DNA of 64,000 bases from Pseudomonadota bacterium (GCA_018241525.1 JAFEDR010000009.1:186001-250000); one strand, 5' to 3'. Positions 1-9,948 are shown, counted from the first letter of the stretch. A program made the numbers and translations. The notes: a model not told the origin generated them from the letters alone.

Positions 1-405
1 GTAGTTCGACTGGTCGCCGCCGCGGAAGAAGACGGCGTCCGCGCGCCGCACGATCGCGAGCACCGCGGGGTCGCTTGCCGCAGATCGATCGTGGAATACG
101 ATGGTCTCCACCGACGCGAAGCCGCCGACGTCGTGGAAGATCTCCTGCTGCAGGTCGTCGCTGCCCGAGGCCGCGAGCGCCACCAGGTGACCGTGCCCCG
201 CGCGCTCGGCGAACCACCGAAACGCCTCGAGCGGCCAGTCCCCGCCGCCGAGCAGCAGCAGCCCCGGCTCGACGCGCGCCGGCGTCGGGGCCTCCACCGC
301 ACCGACGCGGTAGTAGTCATAGCTGGCGGCAGCCGCGGCGCCGGCCGCCGCGAGGAGCCACACCGCAAACCCGGCCGCCGCGATCCATCTCCGTCCGCGC
401 ACCAT
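1..405 (-). CDS. Cyanophycinase-like (peptidase S51) exported protein, partial
   Basis: The gene is read on the minus strand and runs off the left edge, so only the first 135 residues are visible. Residues 1-28 look like a signal peptide (MVRGRRW followed by an Ala-rich hydrophobic stretch). The mature part has a glycine triplet (LLLLGGGDWP) near residue 50 and ends with FFRGGDQSNY, the conserved strand of peptidase S51/cyanophycinases. The catalytic serine region would lie outside the window. S51 enzymes cleave cyanophycin or Asp-containing dipeptides. An export signal would place this copy in the periplasm or outside. The ATG at 405 is preceded by a GGGGAAGAGGG-type ribosome site. Family assignment rests on two motifs and is fairly good; the substrate is unknown. 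Confidence 0.72.
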   Translation of the reverse strand, partial: MVRGRRWIAAAGFAVWLLAAAGAAAAASYDYYRVGAVEAPTPARVEPGLLLLGGGDWPLEAFRWFAERAGHGHLVALAASGSDDLQQEIFHDVGGFASVETIVFHDRSAASDPAVLAIVRRADAVFFRGGDQSNY

Positions 406-521
406 GACCCTCTTCCCCGCGGCGTCGTTGCAACGGCGCGCAGTGTGCAGTCAAATGCCGGCGGCGAATACCCCGTCGCGCGCGGCGTACCCGCTTTCCG
501 CGCCGGACCACTCTTGTAGTT

Positions 522-1106
522 GTGGACCGCCGTTCGTGCCTGGCGCGCGGACCCGAACCGGAGCTGCCGAACACCTTGCCGCGACCGACTGCCCACCGCG
601 ACGCCGTGGCCGCCCTGTTCGGTCGCTTCACGGGCGATCTCGTGCGCTTCCTGACGCGGCGCGTGAGGAGCGCCGCAGACGCGCGCGACCTCGCGCAGGA
701 GACCTACGTGCGCCTGCTGCGCGTCGATCGGCTCGAGCTGGTCCGGGACCCGCAGGCGTACCTGTTCCGGGTGGCGGCGAACCTTGCCTACGAGCACCAG
801 CTGAAGCAGCGCCGCGAGCGACTGCACCTGCGCGATGTCGACGTGCAGGCCGACCTCGCCACGCTCGGAACGCTGACGCCCGAGGACGATGCCGAGCGCG
901 CGCTGCGCGCGGCGCGGCTCGCCGAGGCGCTCGCGAGCCTCGCACCGCGGCACCGTGCGGCCGTGATCCTGCATCGTCGCGACGGGCTGACGTACGAGGA
1001 GATCGCCGCCGAGCTCGGCGTGACGGCGCACGCCGTCAAGAAGTACCTGGCGGTCGGCCTCAGCCAGTGCCGCGAGCGCCTGGCCGGCTGGAGGCACGAG
1101 CCGTGA
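522..1106 (+). CDS. FecI-type ECF sigma factor
   Basis: This 194-residue protein has the two-domain layout of extracytoplasmic-function sigma factors. A region 2 segment (ARDLAQETYVRLLR, about residues 52-66) binds core polymerase and the -10 element. A region 4 helix-turn-helix (LTYEEIAAELGVTAHAVKKYL, about residues 155-175) reads the -35. The GTG at 522 is the longest start; the first 25 residues are poorly conserved in such proteins, so a later start is possible. The stop overlaps the GTG start of the next gene by four bases (GTGA), which couples it to the FecR-like anti-sigma factor. With the downstream STN receptor it makes a complete Fec-type signalling set, normally used to induce the receptor when its ligand is bound. 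Confidence 0.9.
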   Translation: MDRRSCLARGPEPELPNTLPRPTAHRDAVAALFGRFTGDLVRFLTRRVRSAADARDLAQETYVRLLRVDRLELVRDPQAYLFRVAANLAYEHQLKQRRERLHLRDVDVQADLATLGTLTPEDDAERALRAARLAEALASLAPRHRAAVILHRRDGLTYEEIAAELGVTAHAVKKYLAVGLSQCRERLAGWRHEP

Positions 1107-2191
1107 CCGAGCCTGCGCCGATCCGCTATCACCAGGTCGCCGCCGAGGCCGCCGACTGGTTCGTTGCGATGCAGTCGCCGGCCGTCACCGACGCGGAACG
1201 CGCGGCCTTCGGCCAGTGGCTTGCGCAATCGGCGGTGCACGTCCATGAGTACCTCGAGGTGACGCGGCTGTGGCAGGAGCTCGGCCGCGGGGATTCGGTC
1301 GCGCTTGCCGCGGCGGAGCGCGCGGCACTCGTCGAGTCGGCGCGCCGTGACCTCGAGGTGACGCCCCTCCGGCCGTCGGCCGCCGCGCCCCCGCCGGCGG
1401 CGGCGCCGCGTTCGCGGCGGACCGCGACCGCGGCGCTGGCGGCCGGGCTGCTCGCCGTCGCGATCGGTGCCGGTGCGCTGCTGCAGCTCCAGCACGACCG
1501 CGACCACTTCAGCACCGCCACCGGGGAGCAGTCGACCTTCCCGCTCGCCGATGGCTCGATCGTCAGGCTGAACACGCAGTCGGAGATTCGCGTCCGCTAC
1601 GCGCCGGCGAGCCGCGAGATCGAGCTGCTGCGTGGCGAGGCGCTCTTCGAGGTGGCGAAGGACGCCGCGCGGCCGTTCCGCGTCCATGCCGGCCGGACCA
1701 CCGTCGAGGCCGTCGGCACGGTCTTCGAGGTCTACCGGCGCGCGGACCAGTCGACCGTGACCGTCATCGAGGGACGGGTGCGGGTCGAGGCTCCGCCGGC
1801 AGCCGGCGGTGGCGCCGCGGACATCCAGCCGGCGACCGTGGCCACCGAGGTGCGCGCGCGGCAGCAGGCCACCGTCTCCGCGGCCGGCAGGCTGGTGGCG
1901 GTCGGCAGCGCGGTCCCCGAGCGCGTCACCGCGTGGACCCAGCGACGACTGATGTTCGCAGGCGAGACCCTGGCCGAGGTCGCGGACGAGTTCAATCGCT
2001 ACAACCCGCGGCAAATCGTCGTCGACGGACCGCTCGCGGAGCTGCGCGTCAACGCGGTATTCAATGCGACCGACCCGGGCTCGCTGATCGAGTTCCTGGA
2101 GCGCACGGAACGCGTCGTGGTTCGCCGTCGCGACGACGGCTCCCAGGTGCTCTCCTGGCCAGCGGCACCGGCCGATCGGCCTCGCGGCTGA
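1103..2191 (+). CDS. FecR-like anti-sigma factor / sigma regulator
   Basis: The 362-residue inner-membrane regulator starts at the GTG overlapping the sigma-factor stop. Order of parts: a cytoplasmic DUF4880-like N-terminus (AADWFVAMQSP..ERAAFGQWL, about residues 13-37) that contacts the sigma factor, one membrane helix at about 112-134, a periplasmic FecR domain (FPLADGSIVRLNTQSEI, GEALFEVAKD, RPFRVHAG) and a C-terminal secretin-like DUF4974 segment (LMFAGETLAEVADEFNRY). In the Fec model the periplasmic part senses the STN domain of the loaded receptor and releases the sigma factor. The receptor gene lies 97 bp downstream. An upstream in-frame extension of the reading frame is ignored because it overlaps the sigma gene and is Arg-rich. 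Confidence 0.9.
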   Translation: MTEPAPIRYHQVAAEAADWFVAMQSPAVTDAERAAFGQWLAQSAVHVHEYLEVTRLWQELGRGDSVALAAAERAALVESARRDLEVTPLRPSAAAPPPAAAPRSRRTATAALAAGLLAVAIGAGALLQLQHDRDHFSTATGEQSTFPLADGSIVRLNTQSEIRVRYAPASREIELLRGEALFEVAKDAARPFRVHAGRTTVEAVGTVFEVYRRADQSTVTVIEGRVRVEAPPAAGGGAADIQPATVATEVRARQQATVSAAGRLVAVGSAVPERVTAWTQRRLMFAGETLAEVADEFNRYNPRQIVVDGPLAELRVNAVFNATDPGSLIEFLERTERVVVRRRDDGSQVLSWPAAPADRPRG

Positions 2192-2288
2192 CCGATCCGG
2201 ACCGTACCCGGTTTTCGTCGCCGACCGCTCCTCTCTCTCGGGAACATCGCTGACAGCGGCCGCGCCGGGCGGCCACCGGGGGACCTAC

Positions 2289-5200
2289 ATGATTCGACTG
2301 GCGCGACACCTGGCGCTCGTGGCCTTGATCATCCTCGCGCAGCCCGGCTGCGCCGCGGTTGCCCAGGCGGCCGATGGCGTCGACGGCATCGCACCCAAGC
2401 CGCTCGCGACCGCGCTCACGGAGTTCGCGACCAAGACGGGCCTGCAGATCGTCTATCGCGCCGAGCTCGCGCGCAGCGTGCAGTCGCCCGGCGCCCCGGC
2501 CGGGCTCAGCGCCGAGGAGACGCTCGAGCACCTGCTGCGCGGCACCGGCCTCACCTTCGAGCGCATCAACGCCACCACGCTGGCGGTCGTGCCGAAGGAT
2601 GCCGGCGCCGCGCTGCCGCGGTCGGCGACCGACGCCGGCTCCGGCACCACCGCGCTCGACTCCGCCGCCGCGTCCGGTAGCTGGAACGCCGGCGCGAGCG
2701 GCGGCCTGCTCGCGCAGCAGTCGGTTCCCGCGCCGCCGACCGGGCCGCTGCCGGCCCCGATCGACGAGTCCGGCGCGCGGGTCGAGGAAGTGCTGGTGCT
2801 CGGCTCGCGCATCCCGCGGCTGCACCAGGAGGGGCCGACGCCGGTCACCTCGATCAATGCCGAGCAGATCCGCGCCGACGGCTATACGACGGTGCCGGAC
2901 CTGCTGCGCGCGCTGACCCAGAACGGCGGCGAGACGCAGAGCCAGCAGTCCTTCAGCGGCGCGTCGTTCACGCCGGGCGCCCAGCAGGTCGACCTGCGCG
3001 GCCTCGGCCCGAACCACACGCTGGTGCTGGTCAACGGCCGCCGCGTGGCGGACTTCCCGCTGCCCTTCAAGGGCAAGAGCAACTTCACCGACATCTCGAA
3101 CATCCCGGTGAGCATGATCGAGTCGGTCGACGTGCTCAGCGGCAGCGCCTCCGCGATCTACGGCTCCGACGCGATCGCCGGCGTCGTGAACTTCAAGCTC
3201 AAGCGCGAGGTCGACGGCACGACGGTTGACGTCCGCTACGGCAATACCGAGCTCGGCGGCGGCGGCTCGCAGCGGCTCGCGATCACGAGCGGCTGGAACA
3301 GCGGCGCCTTCCACGCCGTGTTCGGCGCCGAGCTCCTGAACCAGGAGCCGCTCTGGGCCTGGAACCGCTCCATCCAGGACTCGACCACGGACAGTCCATC
3401 GGCGCGAACCGGCATCCCGCGCCGCGTGTTCCTGCGCATTGAGCCCGTCGAGGACGTCTACGTCGACCCGGGCGCGGCCACCTGCGCGAGTCTCGCGTCG
3501 CTGAACGGCAACTCCACGATCTACGCGTCGCGCCCGAACTGGGGCCCGGACGGCGCCGACGGCTTCTACTGCGGCAGCGCCAAGTCGATTTCCTACGGCA
3601 CGATCATCAGCGGCCGGCGTGGCATCACCGGCTACGCGTCACTGTCGCTCGACCTCTCCGATCGCCTGCAGGCGTTCGCCGACATCCAGTACGGGCTGAG
3701 CAAGGTGCGCATCTTCACGGACGTGCTCGACTGGCAGTTCGAGGACGCGAATGGCAACGAGGACGGCATCTTTTACAACTCGCGCATCGGCGCGCTCGAC
3801 TCGTGGTACCGCCAGTTCACGCCCGAGGAGATGGGTGGCTTCGCGCGCGGCATGATCCGCAACAATCAGGAGACCTTCAGCATCACCCCGGGACTCAAGG
3901 GCACGCTCGGCGAGGGGCGCTGGCACTACGAGGCCTACCTGAACCACAGCCAGTACCAGTCCAAGGTCAGCTGGCCCGAGATCATCCGCGACAAGGCGAA
4001 CGCGCTCTTCCTCGGGCCGCAGCTCGGCGTCGACCCGGATTCCGGCTATCCGGTCTTCAACGCCGACCCGGCGCGCCTGTACACGCCGCTGACGCCGGCC
4101 GAGTACAACTCGATCGCCACGCTGTCGACGTACCTGCCGAAGTCGCGCACTGACAGCGCGCAGGTGTCGCTCGATACGCCGCAGCTGTTCCGCCTGCCGG
4201 CCGGCCCGGTCGGCTTCGCGGCGGTCGTCGAAGCCGGATCGCAGAGCTACCGCCTGAACCCCGACCCGCTGGCGCTCAGCAACTACTACTACGCGCTGCG
4301 CGACGCCGACGGCTCCGGCACTCGCAATCACTGGGGTGCGGGACTCGAGGCGCGACTGCCGATCGTGCGCACCCTGGAGGGCAGCCTCGCCGGGCGCTAC
4401 GACAGCTACCACTTCGCCGGCAGCGACACCGGCAAGTTCACCTACAACCTCGGGCTGCTGTGGCGGCCGCTCGACAGCCTGCTGCTACGGGCCGCTTACG
4501 GCACCGGCTTCCGCGCGCCGGACCTGCACTACGTGTTCGCCGGGCCCGGCAACACCCACCCGTCGGCGACCGACTACTTCCTGTGCCGGACGCAGGAACC
4601 GACCACCGACATCGGCGACTGCAGCTACGCCGACGAGGGCATCGTCGAGTCCCGCGTCGGCAACCGGCAGCTGAAGAGCGAAACCTCGTCCTCGCTCAGC
4701 TACGGCATCGTCTGGGCGCCGACCCGCAACATCAGTCTGTCGCTCGACTTCTTCCGCATCGACCTCGACAACGAGGTCCTCGACATGAACATCGACACGC
4801 TGTTGCGGGTCGAGGCGAACTGCCGGATCGGCCAGACGGATGCGGGTACGCCGGTCGACGTCAATTCGCCGACCTGCCAGGACGCGCTCACCCGCGTGCA
4901 CCGTTACCCGCTCTCAAACCCGGTGAACCCGAATGGCCTGATCGGCGTCAGCATCAATCCGGTCAACGTCGCCCGCGAGCACACCTCCGGCTTCGACTTC
5001 TCGACGCGCCTCAGCTGGCCGACGCCCATCGGCGAGCTCGGCTTCAACGGCGGGTACACCTACGTGGACGAGCACACGCTGCGCCAGTACCCCGGCGACC
5101 CGCTGGTCAACGAGTTCCAGGTCGACAGCAACTACGACATCCCGCGCAGCAAGGCCACCGCGAGTCTCAGCTGGAAGCTCGGTGCCTTCACCACCACGCT

Positions 5201-5459
5201 GCTCGGCGAGCGGCTCGACCGGCTGCCGAACTGGAACGAGGATGCCTACATACCGGCGACATACCTCGTCAACGGCTCGTTGCAGTGGGCGCCGGCGGAC
5301 AGTCCGCTCAAGGCGTCCCTGAGCATGACGAACCTGCTGAACAAAATGCCGTACCGGGATCCGAGCTACCAGTCCTACCCGTACTACGACATCTCCTGGT
5401 TCGACTCGGTCGGGCGCAGCTACTACCTGAACCTGACATACCACTTCGGCGGACACTGA
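2289..5459 (+). CDS. TonB-dependent receptor with N-terminal STN signalling domain
   Basis: The 1056-residue outer-membrane receptor starts at an ATG preceded by GGGGGACC. It has a signal peptide (residues 1-27), an STN domain (about 38-103, PLATALTEFATKTGLQIVY to TLAVV), a low-complexity linker, a plug domain (from about 165, with VDLRGLGPNHTLVLVNGRR and SASAIYGSDAIAGVVNFK) and a long beta-barrel ending in an aromatic-rich strand (YYLNLTYHFGGH). The STN domain is the part that talks to FecR across the periplasm, so it belongs with the sigma/anti-sigma pair upstream. The ligand cannot be read from the sequence. The two sugar-type transporters just downstream leave an organic substrate as possible as an iron complex. 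Confidence 0.92.
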   Translation: MIRLARHLALVALIILAQPGCAAVAQAADGVDGIAPKPLATALTEFATKTGLQIVYRAELARSVQSPGAPAGLSAEETLEHLLRGTGLTFERINATTLAVVPKDAGAALPRSATDAGSGTTALDSAAASGSWNAGASGGLLAQQSVPAPPTGPLPAPIDESGARVEEVLVLGSRIPRLHQEGPTPVTSINAEQIRADGYTTVPDLLRALTQNGGETQSQQSFSGASFTPGAQQVDLRGLGPNHTLVLVNGRRVADFPLPFKGKSNFTDISNIPVSMIESVDVLSGSASAIYGSDAIAGVVNFKLKREVDGTTVDVRYGNTELGGGGSQRLAITSGWNSGAFHAVFGAELLNQEPLWAWNRSIQDSTTDSPSARTGIPRRVFLRIEPVEDVYVDPGAATCASLASLNGNSTIYASRPNWGPDGADGFYCGSAKSISYGTIISGRRGITGYASLSLDLSDRLQAFADIQYGLSKVRIFTDVLDWQFEDANGNEDGIFYNSRIGALDSWYRQFTPEEMGGFARGMIRNNQETFSITPGLKGTLGEGRWHYEAYLNHSQYQSKVSWPEIIRDKANALFLGPQLGVDPDSGYPVFNADPARLYTPLTPAEYNSIATLSTYLPKSRTDSAQVSLDTPQLFRLPAGPVGFAAVVEAGSQSYRLNPDPLALSNYYYALRDADGSGTRNHWGAGLEARLPIVRTLEGSLAGRYDSYHFAGSDTGKFTYNLGLLWRPLDSLLLRAAYGTGFRAPDLHYVFAGPGNTHPSATDYFLCRTQEPTTDIGDCSYADEGIVESRVGNRQLKSETSSSLSYGIVWAPTRNISLSLDFFRIDLDNEVLDMNIDTLLRVEANCRIGQTDAGTPVDVNSPTCQDALTRVHRYPLSNPVNPNGLIGVSINPVNVAREHTSGFDFSTRLSWPTPIGELGFNGGYTYVDEHTLRQYPGDPLVNEFQVDSNYDIPRSKATASLSWKLGAFTTTLLGERLDRLPNWNEDAYIPATYLVNGSLQWAPADSPLKASLSMTNLLNKMPYRDPSYQSYPYYDISWFDSVGRSYYLNLTYHFGGH

Positions 5460-5471
5460 GCCGCGGGGTCC

Positions 5472-7112
5472 TCAGCCGGCCGTCTCCTCCGCGGCCACGG
5501 CCGCGGCGGCGACCGGAGCGGCCGGCCGCGGCTGCTCGAGCTCGCGCAGGTCGAGGCCGCGCGTCTCGGTACCGAAGCGGATGATCAGCACGAGCGCGAG
5601 CGCGAGCGCGGTCGGCACCATGATCGCGAGCGCCGCCGTACCGAGGGGCGGCACGAGTGCCGCGATGCTGATCGCCTGGGCGAGGACGCCGCCGCCCTTG
5701 GTACAGGCGGCGACCCAGCCGGTCGCGCGTCCGCGGATCCGCACCGGATAGCACTCCGCAGCGTACGGCAGCAGGATGGCCAGCAAGCCGTTCGAGCCGA
5801 TGATCAGCAGTGCCACCGGATACACGGGGCTGCCGCTCCAGCTGAGGTCGAGCAGCAGCACCCAGCCGAGGCCGAGCAGCGTCACGGCGGTCAGCGTCAC
5901 GAGCGACCAGAGCGTGCTCCAGCGGCTGTAGAGCCAGGCGCAGGCCACCACCGTCGGCAGCGCGAGCAGCGCCGACTGGGCGAGCAGGCGCGAGGAAGGC
6001 CCGATGCCGAAGCCGCGCGAGACGAGCTCGCCCGGCAGCCACAGCAGCAGCCCGAAGTTCACAAGGCCCCAGGAGATCGCCGCGACGCTGAGCGCGAGCG
6101 TGCGACCGACGAGGCCCGGCGTCCAGATCGAGCCCGGCGCGGCGGTGCCGGCCAGCGGCGCTGCGGTCGCGCGCCGGCCGGCGCCGGAGGATGCGTCCGT
6201 CATGACCGGCCGCGAACCGAAGCGCGCGAGGATCTGGAGCGCCTCGGCCTCGCGCCCGCGCGATAGCAGGAACTTCGCGGACTCCGGGATCAGCCGGCCC
6301 ATGAAGATCAGGATCAGGCCGGTTGGCAGGTTGATGAGCCAGAGCACGCGCCAGGACAGGATCGGCACCAGCAGTGCCGAGCAGGCACTCGCGGTGAAGT
6401 AACCGCCGATCCCGCCAAGGCCGCCGACCAGCACCAGCGCCCAGCCACGGTGGCGCGTCGGCATGATCTCGGCGAGCAGCGCATAGGTCACGGGCAGCAT
6501 GCCGCCCGCCCCCGCGCCCATCACGAAGCACATGGCGACGTTCCAGGCGAGCGAGGGCATCGCGCCGCAGATCGACGTGCCGACGAACACCACCGCCGAC
6601 AGCAGGATCGACGCCTTGCGCCCGTAGACGTCGGCGATCAGGCCCCAGACGATGGAGCCCGTAACGGTGCCGACCAGCGCCGCGAACGGCACCAGCGAGG
6701 CGGTCGCCTTCGGCACTTCGTACTCGCGCACCATGCCGGGCATCACGAAACCGAGCGCCGCGGGCTTCATGACGTCGATCACCAGCGCGACGACCAGCAC
6801 CGCCATCAGCTGCCAGTGCGCGCGACCGAGTGGCGCATCCTCCGGCGACTCGATCGAGATCGTAGCCGCGGCCCGCAGCTGCGCGCCGACCCGGCGCGGC
6901 AGCAGGCCATAGGCCGCGACGGCGATGCCGGCGACGATCAGCGCCATGCCGGCGAGCATGCCGGCATCCATCGGCATGCCGGCGAGCTTGAAGCCGGCAT
7001 CGCGCCCCATCCAGAACATCGGCAGGTGCAGCAGCACCCCGGCCGTCACGGCGATGCAGCCGGCGCCGAAGGCCCAGACGTGCCGCTCGAAGAAGACCGT
7101 GCGCTCGTTCAT
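5472..7112 (-). CDS. MFS transporter (sugar/organic-acid porter type)
   Basis: A 546-residue major facilitator protein in the inner membrane. An extra N-terminal pair of hydrophobic segments (residues about 12-67) precedes the usual bundle. The MFS loop signature between the next helices is present (GLIADVYGRKASIL, about 158-171), and LIPESAKFLLSRGREAEAL in the central loop is typical of sugar-porter and NiaP-like members. The C-terminal half has GLLAILLPYAAECYPVRIRGRATGW, the matching second-half signature. It ends 12 bp from the converging receptor gene and is divergent from the sodium:solute symporter across a 299-bp gap. The substrate is unknown; transport of the product taken up by the neighbouring receptor is a reasonable guess. 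Confidence 0.88.
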   Translation of the reverse strand: MNERTVFFERHVWAFGAGCIAVTAGVLLHLPMFWMGRDAGFKLAGMPMDAGMLAGMALIVAGIAVAAYGLLPRRVGAQLRAAATISIESPEDAPLGRAHWQLMAVLVVALVIDVMKPAALGFVMPGMVREYEVPKATASLVPFAALVGTVTGSIVWGLIADVYGRKASILLSAVVFVGTSICGAMPSLAWNVAMCFVMGAGAGGMLPVTYALLAEIMPTRHRGWALVLVGGLGGIGGYFTASACSALLVPILSWRVLWLINLPTGLILIFMGRLIPESAKFLLSRGREAEALQILARFGSRPVMTDASSGAGRRATAAPLAGTAAPGSIWTPGLVGRTLALSVAAISWGLVNFGLLLWLPGELVSRGFGIGPSSRLLAQSALLALPTVVACAWLYSRWSTLWSLVTLTAVTLLGLGWVLLLDLSWSGSPVYPVALLIIGSNGLLAILLPYAAECYPVRIRGRATGWVAACTKGGGVLAQAISIAALVPPLGTAALAIMVPTALALALVLIIRFGTETRGLDLRELEQPRPAAPVAAAAVAAEETAG

Positions 7113-7411
7113 CGTCTCGGCCCGGCGGGCAGGTCGGTCACGCGATATCCCTTGTCTGAGCGCGTTTCGCCGCGCGCGGGGCCTGCGGCGGGCACCGCCG
7201 GGTGCCCCAGTCTCTCGCGACCGCGGCCCGGACGGAAGCAGCGCAACGACCGCTGGACGCCTGGCGCGGCGCGCCGCGGCCCGGACCGGCGCGCCGCGCT
7301 GACCGGCCCACCGTCCCTTCGGTCGCGGGCGGGCGAGCTAACTGGCACCATACGGCGCCGGGGTCACACCCGGACCGCCGCGCGGCGGAGAACAACAGCC
7401 AAGGGGGTTCC

Positions 7412-8974
7412 GTGGCGCTTTCCAGCCTCGACGTCGCTATCGTCGCGATCTACGCCGTCTCGATCTTCGCGCTCGCCCAGTGGGTGTCGCGCGAGCGCGG
7501 CTCGCACCAGAAGGACGCGCAGGACTACTTCCTCGCGAGCCGGGCGCTGCCTTGGTGGGCGATCGGCACGTCGCTGATCGCGGCCAACATCTCCGCGGAG
7601 CAGATCATCGGCATGTCCGGCTCGGGCTACGTGATCGGGCTCGGCATCGCCTCGTACGAGTGGATGGCGGCGATCACGCTGATCATCGTCGGCAAGTACT
7701 TCCTGCCGATCTTTCTGAAGAACCGCATCTACACGATGCCCGAGTTCCTCGAGAAGCGGTACAGCCCGCGGGTGCGCACGGTGCTCGCGATCTTCTGGCT
7801 GGGCGTGTACGTGTTCGTCAACCTGACCTCGATCCTGTGGCTCGGCGCGACGGCCGTGCACACGGTCGCCGGACTCGACGTGCAGACGGCGATGATCGCG
7901 CTCGCGCTCTTTGCCGGCCTCTACGCGCTCTACGGCGGGCTCAAGGCGGTCGCGCTCACCGACGTCGTGCAGGTGACCCTGCTCGTGCTCGGTGGCATCG
8001 TGATCAGCTACCTCGCGCTCGACCGGATCTCCGGCGGCGGCGGCGTGGTGGCGGGCTTCACCGAGCTGCTGCACCGCTTCCCGGGCAAGTTCAACATGAT
8101 CCTCCGCGCCGACAACCCGAACTACAAGGACCTGCCGGGCCTGTCGGTGCTGCTCGGCGGCATGTGGGTCATGAACGTCTCCTACTGGGGCTTCAACCAG
8201 TACATCATCCAGCGCGCGCTCGCCGCCAAGGACGTGCGCGAGGCGCAGTCCGGCATCGTGCTGGCGGCCTTCCTCAAGCTGCTGATGCCGCTGATCATCG
8301 TGCTGCCGGGCATCGCGGCGGTGGCGCTCGCGCCGAATCTCGCGCGACCGGACGAGGCCTACCCGCACCTGATGGCGATGCTGCCGACCGGCGTCCTCGG
8401 ACTCGTCTTCGCGGCGCTGCTCGCGGCGATCGTCGCCTCGATGGGCTCGAAGATCAATTCGATCGCGACCATCTTCACGATGGACGTGTACCGGCCGCTG
8501 CGGCCGGCGACCTCGGCGCAGGGCCTGGTGCGCGTCGGCCGGCTTACCGCGATGGTGGCGCTGGTGATCGCGGTGCTGGTCGCCAGGCCGCTGCTCGGCA
8601 GCTTCGACCAGGCCTTCCAGTACATCCAGGAGTTCACCGGCGTGTTCACGCCCGGCATCACCGTGATCTTCCTGCTCGGCATGTTCTGGAAGCGCGCCAC
8701 CGCGACCTCCGCGCTCGTCGCGGCGATCGGCTCGGCCGTGCTGTCGTTCGCGCTCAAGTTGCTCTGGCCGTCACTGCCGTTCATGGACCGGATCGGGCTG
8801 GTGTTCGTCACCTGCCTCGCGCTCGCGGTCGCGACCTCGCTCGCGGCCCGGCCGTCGAGCGACGCGCTGCGCGTCGACTTGACTGGCATCGACTACTCCA
8901 CGAGTGGCGGCTTCAAGCTCGCGACGGTGGCGGTCACGGCGATCCTGGTCGCGCTCTACGCCGCGTTCTGGTGA
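7412..8974 (+). CDS. Sodium:solute symporter (SSS/SGLT family)
   Basis: This 520-residue inner-membrane symporter belongs to the SGLT-like branch of the SSS family. Features seen are the N-terminal RDYFLA-like segment (AQDYFLASRALPWWAIGTSLIAANISAEQIIGM is one continuous family block), a helix with GLYALYGGLKAVALTDVVQ, and about thirteen or fourteen hydrophobic segments. The GTG at 7412 is chosen because AAGGGGG sits five bases upstream and the protein then begins just before the first membrane helix. The longer upstream frame is Arg/Pro-rich noise. Relatives move glucose, galactose or other sugars with sodium. It is divergent from the MFS gene; the 299-bp gap between them must hold both promoters but shows no clear operator to me. 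Confidence 0.9.
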   Translation: MALSSLDVAIVAIYAVSIFALAQWVSRERGSHQKDAQDYFLASRALPWWAIGTSLIAANISAEQIIGMSGSGYVIGLGIASYEWMAAITLIIVGKYFLPIFLKNRIYTMPEFLEKRYSPRVRTVLAIFWLGVYVFVNLTSILWLGATAVHTVAGLDVQTAMIALALFAGLYALYGGLKAVALTDVVQVTLLVLGGIVISYLALDRISGGGGVVAGFTELLHRFPGKFNMILRADNPNYKDLPGLSVLLGGMWVMNVSYWGFNQYIIQRALAAKDVREAQSGIVLAAFLKLLMPLIIVLPGIAAVALAPNLARPDEAYPHLMAMLPTGVLGLVFAALLAAIVASMGSKINSIATIFTMDVYRPLRPATSAQGLVRVGRLTAMVALVIAVLVARPLLGSFDQAFQYIQEFTGVFTPGITVIFLLGMFWKRATATSALVAAIGSAVLSFALKLLWPSLPFMDRIGLVFVTCLALAVATSLAARPSSDALRVDLTGIDYSTSGGFKLATVAVTAILVALYAAFW

Positions 8975-9026
8975 GCCGGCACGGCGGCGTGCGCGTGGCG
9001 CAAGCCGCCGCCGGGACCGGGCGCCG

Positions 9027-9719
9027 TCAGCGCTCGGCGAGCAGCGAGCGGTGCGCGAGGCCGGCGACCACCGCGCCCGCGATCGGCGCCACCCAGAACA
9101 TCCACAGCTGCTCGATCGCCCAGCCGCCGACGAACACCGCCGGGCCGAGGCTGCGCGCCGGGTTCACCGAGGTGTTCGTCACGGGAATGCTGACGAGGTG
9201 GATCAGCGTCAGCGCGAGACCGATCGCGAGCGGCGCAAAGCCCGGCGGCGCGCGACGGTCGGTCGCACCGAGGATCACGACCAGGAAGCCGAAGGTCATC
9301 ACGAACTCCATCGCGAACGCGGCGCTTGCGGCGTAGCCGCCGGGCGAGTGCGCACCGTAGCCGTTGGCCGCGAAGCCGCTCGCGACCAGGTCGAATCCCG
9401 GCTTGCCGCTGGCGATGAACGCGAGCAGCGCGGCGGCGAGGATCGCGCCGGCGACCTGCGCGAGGATGTAGCCGACGGCCTCGCCGAGCGAGGTGCGCCC
9501 GGCCGCGACGAGCCCGAGCGTCACCGCCGGATTGAAGTGCCCGCCGGAGATATGGCCGACCGCATAGGCCATCGTGACCACGGTGAGGCCGAAGGCGAGC
9601 GACACGCCGAGCAGCCCGATCCCTACCTGCGGGAACGCCGCGGCCAGCACTGCGCTGCCGCAACCTCCGAACACGAGCCAGAACGTGCCGATGAGCTCGG
9701 ACGACAGGCGACGCACCAT
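9027..9719 (-). CDS. aqpZ: Aquaporin Z
   Basis: The 230-residue protein is a complete MIP-family channel with six membrane helices and both pore-forming NPA boxes (HFNPAVTLG near residue 62 and [10 protein letters not shown] near 186). The residues around the second NPA ([15 protein letters not shown]) match water-selective AqpZ rather than glycerol facilitators. Its role is rapid water movement across the inner membrane during osmotic change. The ATG at 9719 follows a GGGGGGTCATC ribosome site. A much longer upstream reading frame in phase with it was discarded as non-coding. It converges with the symporter gene and appears monocistronic. Confidence 0.94.
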   Translation of the reverse strand: MVRRLSSELIGTFWLVFGGCGSAVLAAAFPQVGIGLLGVSLAFGLTVVTMAYAVGHISGGHFNPAVTLGLVAAGRTSLGEAVGYILAQVAGAILAAALLAFIASGKPGFDLVASGFAANGYGAHSPGGYAASAAFAMEFVMTFGFLVVILGATDRRAPPGFAPLAIGLALTLIHLVSIPVTNTSVNPARSLGPAVFVGGWAIEQLWMFWVAPIAGAVVAGLAHRSLLAER

Positions 9720-9879
9720 GATGACCCCCCGGTTGGCTGCTGTTGTGGCGGCGGCCGGCGAGCAGCGCGGCTCACGTCGCGATGCCCGGCCACCGGCCGG
9801 GATCATGGACCTGCGGCCGCGTTGGTGTCCACGACGGCGGCGCCCGGCCGGTCGGCCGGTGCCGGCCGCGCGCGTGCCC

Positions 9880-9885
9880 CATAAT
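9880..9885 (+). promoter_or_regulatory. Possible -10 element (CATAAT)
   Basis: CATAAT is a near-consensus -10 hexamer in an otherwise GC-rich gap, about 64 bases before the ATG of the DUF2721 gene. No good -35 is visible, so this is tentative. Confidence 0.3.
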
Positions 9886-9948
9886 CGTGGCCGGTGCGTC
9901 GCCCTGACCGACTCGCATCCCCAAGGCTGCCGACCCACGAGGTGCCCC

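Noticed and set aside
404..1102. Extension of the FecR frame upstream to 404
   Set aside because: It runs through the sigma-factor gene in another phase and is low-complexity; the GTGA overlap at 1103 is the usual FecI-FecR junction.
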